Shown here piece by piece: positions 62,671-64,000 of a stretch of DNA of 64,000 nucleotides. Positions within the stretch are counted from its first letter, which is position 1. The number at the start of each line of letters is the position of its first letter. Both the position numbers and the translations under genes were made by a program. The stretch is taken from positions 13,918 through 77,917 of the forward strand of contig DDWM01000047.1 of the NCBI GenBank assembly GCA_002345925.1, in the 5' to 3' direction. Source of the DNA: Actinobacteria bacterium UBA2286 (GTDB lineage Bacteria > Actinomycetota > Coriobacteriia > Anaerosomatales > Anaerosomataceae). The notes beneath the pieces were generated by a model. The model saw only the letters and a program-made list of their open reading frames with translations, ran no database searches and had not been told where the DNA came from.

Positions 62671-63878
62671 GCGAGCGCATGGGAGGTCCGCCGGTAGGAA
62701 TCGGCGGCTCAGACAGTCCTCGCTTCGGCGCTGACGCGCCTTCGCTGCGGAACTCGCCGACGACTCCCACCGGCGACCTCCGCCAGCTTCACGGGCTGGC
62801 GTTTGCGGCGGCGCGTGGGGAGCATCGACTCTCGGCGGAAGAGGCGCTTGAGCTGCTGGCTCATGCCGACATGCTTGCGCTTGGGGCGGCGGCTAGTGCT
62901 ATGCGCGACCGGCTGCACCCGGAGCGCGAGGCCACGTTCATCGTGGACCGCAACGTCAACTACACCAACGTGTGCGTGAGCGGCTGCCGGTTCTGCGCGT
63001 TTTTCCGCGATAGCAGCGACGCTGACGCTTACTTGCTCTCGGCAGAGGACCTGTACGCCAAGGTGGAAGAAACGCTCGCGCTCGAGGGCACCGCGATCCT
63101 GCTACAGGGCGGCCTGCATCCCGACCTCGGCATCGAGTGGTACGAGAACATGCTGCGCGAGCTCAAGGCGCGCTACCCCATCCACGTGCACGGCTTCGGC
63201 CCGCCGGAGATGGTGCACATCGCGAAGGTCTCAGGCATCAGCACGCGCGAGGTGCTTCAGCGATTGCGCGACGCCGGCCTGGACTCGCTGCCGGGTGGCG
63301 GCGCCGAGATCCTGGTGGACAGCGTGCGCTCTCACGTCTCGCCCAAGAAGGCGACGAGCGACCAGTGGCTTGACGTGATGCGTGAAGCACACGACCTCGG
63401 CATGTCGACGACCGCCACCATGATGTTCGGCGGCACGGAAAGCGTGGAGGACCGCGTCGCGCATATGCAGCGCGTACGTGAGGTCCAGGACGAAGCTGCC
63501 GAGAAGGACGCTGTCGGCTTCCGCGCGTTCATCCCCTGGAGCTTCCAGCCCGGCAACACCGAGCTTGCCGAAGGTGAGTTCACCGGTGCTGCGGCCAGCG
63601 GCTGGGAGTACCTGCGCACGCTAGCGGTCTCGCGTCTCTTCCTCGATAACGTCGCCAACATTCAGGCGTCCTGGGTCACCCAGGGTCCCAAGATCGGGCA
63701 GGTCGCGCTGTGCTTTGGCGCAAACGACATGGGCTCCACGATGATCGAGGAGAACGTGGTCGCCTCGGCGGGCACGCACTTCATGCTCGCGCGCGAGGAG
63801 CTGGTGCGCCTCATCGAAGATGCGGGCTTCACGCCGGTGCAGCGCGACACACTCTACCGAGAGGTGCGCAGGTTCTAG
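62667..63878 (+). CDS. mqnC: Cyclic dehypoxanthinyl futalosine synthase (radical SAM)
   Basis: 403 residues. Motif VCVSGCRFCAF (CX3CX2C, about 105-112), with VNYTNVC, ILLQGGLHPDLGIEWYENML, HGFGPPEM and ASWVTQGPKIGQVALCFGAN, then DMGSTMIEENVV. These are MqnC rather than MqnE marks. A ~35-residue Gly/Pro-rich extension precedes the usual start of the domain. It closes the ring to cyclic dehypoxanthine futalosine. mqnB/mqnD-type genes are not in the window. Confidence 0.94.
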   Translation: MSERMGGPPVGIGGSDSPRFGADAPSLRNSPTTPTGDLRQLHGLAFAAARGEHRLSAEEALELLAHADMLALGAAASAMRDRLHPEREATFIVDRNVNYTNVCVSGCRFCAFFRDSSDADAYLLSAEDLYAKVEETLALEGTAILLQGGLHPDLGIEWYENMLRELKARYPIHVHGFGPPEMVHIAKVSGISTREVLQRLRDAGLDSLPGGGAEILVDSVRSHVSPKKATSDQWLDVMREAHDLGMSTTATMMFGGTESVEDRVAHMQRVREVQDEAAEKDAVGFRAFIPWSFQPGNTELAEGEFTGAAASGWEYLRTLAVSRLFLDNVANIQASWVTQGPKIGQVALCFGANDMGSTMIEENVVASAGTHFMLAREELVRLIEDAGFTPVQRDTLYREVRRF

Positions 63879-63946
63879 CAGTCCTGACCGTCTGACGCGT
63901 ATCCACTCCCGGCTGGAAAACGCTGCTATTCTGGCGCGCCTCGGAC

Positions 63947-64000
63947 TATACTCGGCACAGTGCGTCTCGAACGGTGGGGTTCAGTCGCTTTTCAAGGTCC
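63947..64000 (+). CDS. Possible leaderless gene start running off the right edge
   Basis: TATACT (63947-63952) is followed seven bases later by GTG (63960-63962), which opens a frame (MRLERWGSVAFQG) to the window end. If TATACT is a -10 box, transcription would start at the GTG itself, giving a leaderless mRNA, a form common in actinobacteria. Only 13 codons are visible, so this is tentative. Confidence 0.25.

Overview
The window looks like chromosomal DNA of a high-GC, anaerobic, Gram-positive-type bacterium, probably an actinobacterium of a Coriobacteriia-like lineage. The clues are strong G/C codon bias, GTG and TTG starts, Tad (Flp) pilus genes without an outer-membrane secretin, futalosine-pathway menaquinone genes, a selenocysteine formate dehydrogenase and many multiheme c-type cytochromes. 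The lineage is inferred. No rRNA, tRNA, CRISPR array or intact insertion sequence was seen. Most genes lie on the minus strand in tightly overlapping operons.

1-11.4 kb, respiration: a Tat-exported formate dehydrogenase alpha subunit is read through an in-frame UGA (selenocysteine) and runs off the left edge. It is preceded by a structured leader ending in an intrinsic terminator, which looks like a riboswitch or attenuator. Upstream is an operon for a di-heme-type cytochrome b, three multiheme cytochromes (7, 13 and 20 haem motifs), a TPR protein and an NHL-propeller membrane protein. It has a near-consensus promoter and a folded 5' leader. Together they suggest electron exchange between the menaquinone pool and the outside of the cell.

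11.4-23.8 kb, envelope and housekeeping: a SlyD-like isomerase, a membrane-anchored polysaccharide-deacetylase-like protein, RDD and SpoIIM-like proteins, a VapBC pair, a coupled MoxR/DUF58/DUF4350/DUF4129 operon, BirA, DedA and small membrane proteins. 23.8-29.1 kb, cofactors: panB-panC-nadA-nadB-nadC.

29.0-35.6 kb, accessory island: two ~130-bp copies of the panB promoter and start region flank a cassette with a winged-helix protein and an AbiEii-like nucleotidyltransferase. In front of the cassette is a perfectly symmetric four-half-site operator. The island continues with a decayed gene fragment plus membrane protein, a DUF4143 AAA ATPase and two PIN/RHH toxin-antitoxin pairs.

35.6-56.4 kb: folE-folP-folK, where HPPK is embedded between two extra domains, sits downstream of a Tad pilus operon (flp, tadE, tadG-like, cpaB, tadZ, tadA, a VWA-TadB fusion, tadC) and a histidine kinase/response regulator pair. 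Next come a PadR-controlled cluster of two ferredoxin-containing MinD/Mrp ATPases and two NifX-like proteins, resembling the anaerobe-specific orange-protein (ORP) system, and then tilS-hpt-ftsH. 56.4-60.5 kb is an osmoprotectant ABC transporter in the yehZYXW gene order. 60.7-63.9 kb, on the plus strand, is mqnE-mqnA-mqnC for menaquinone, the quinone the respiratory genes at the other end would need.
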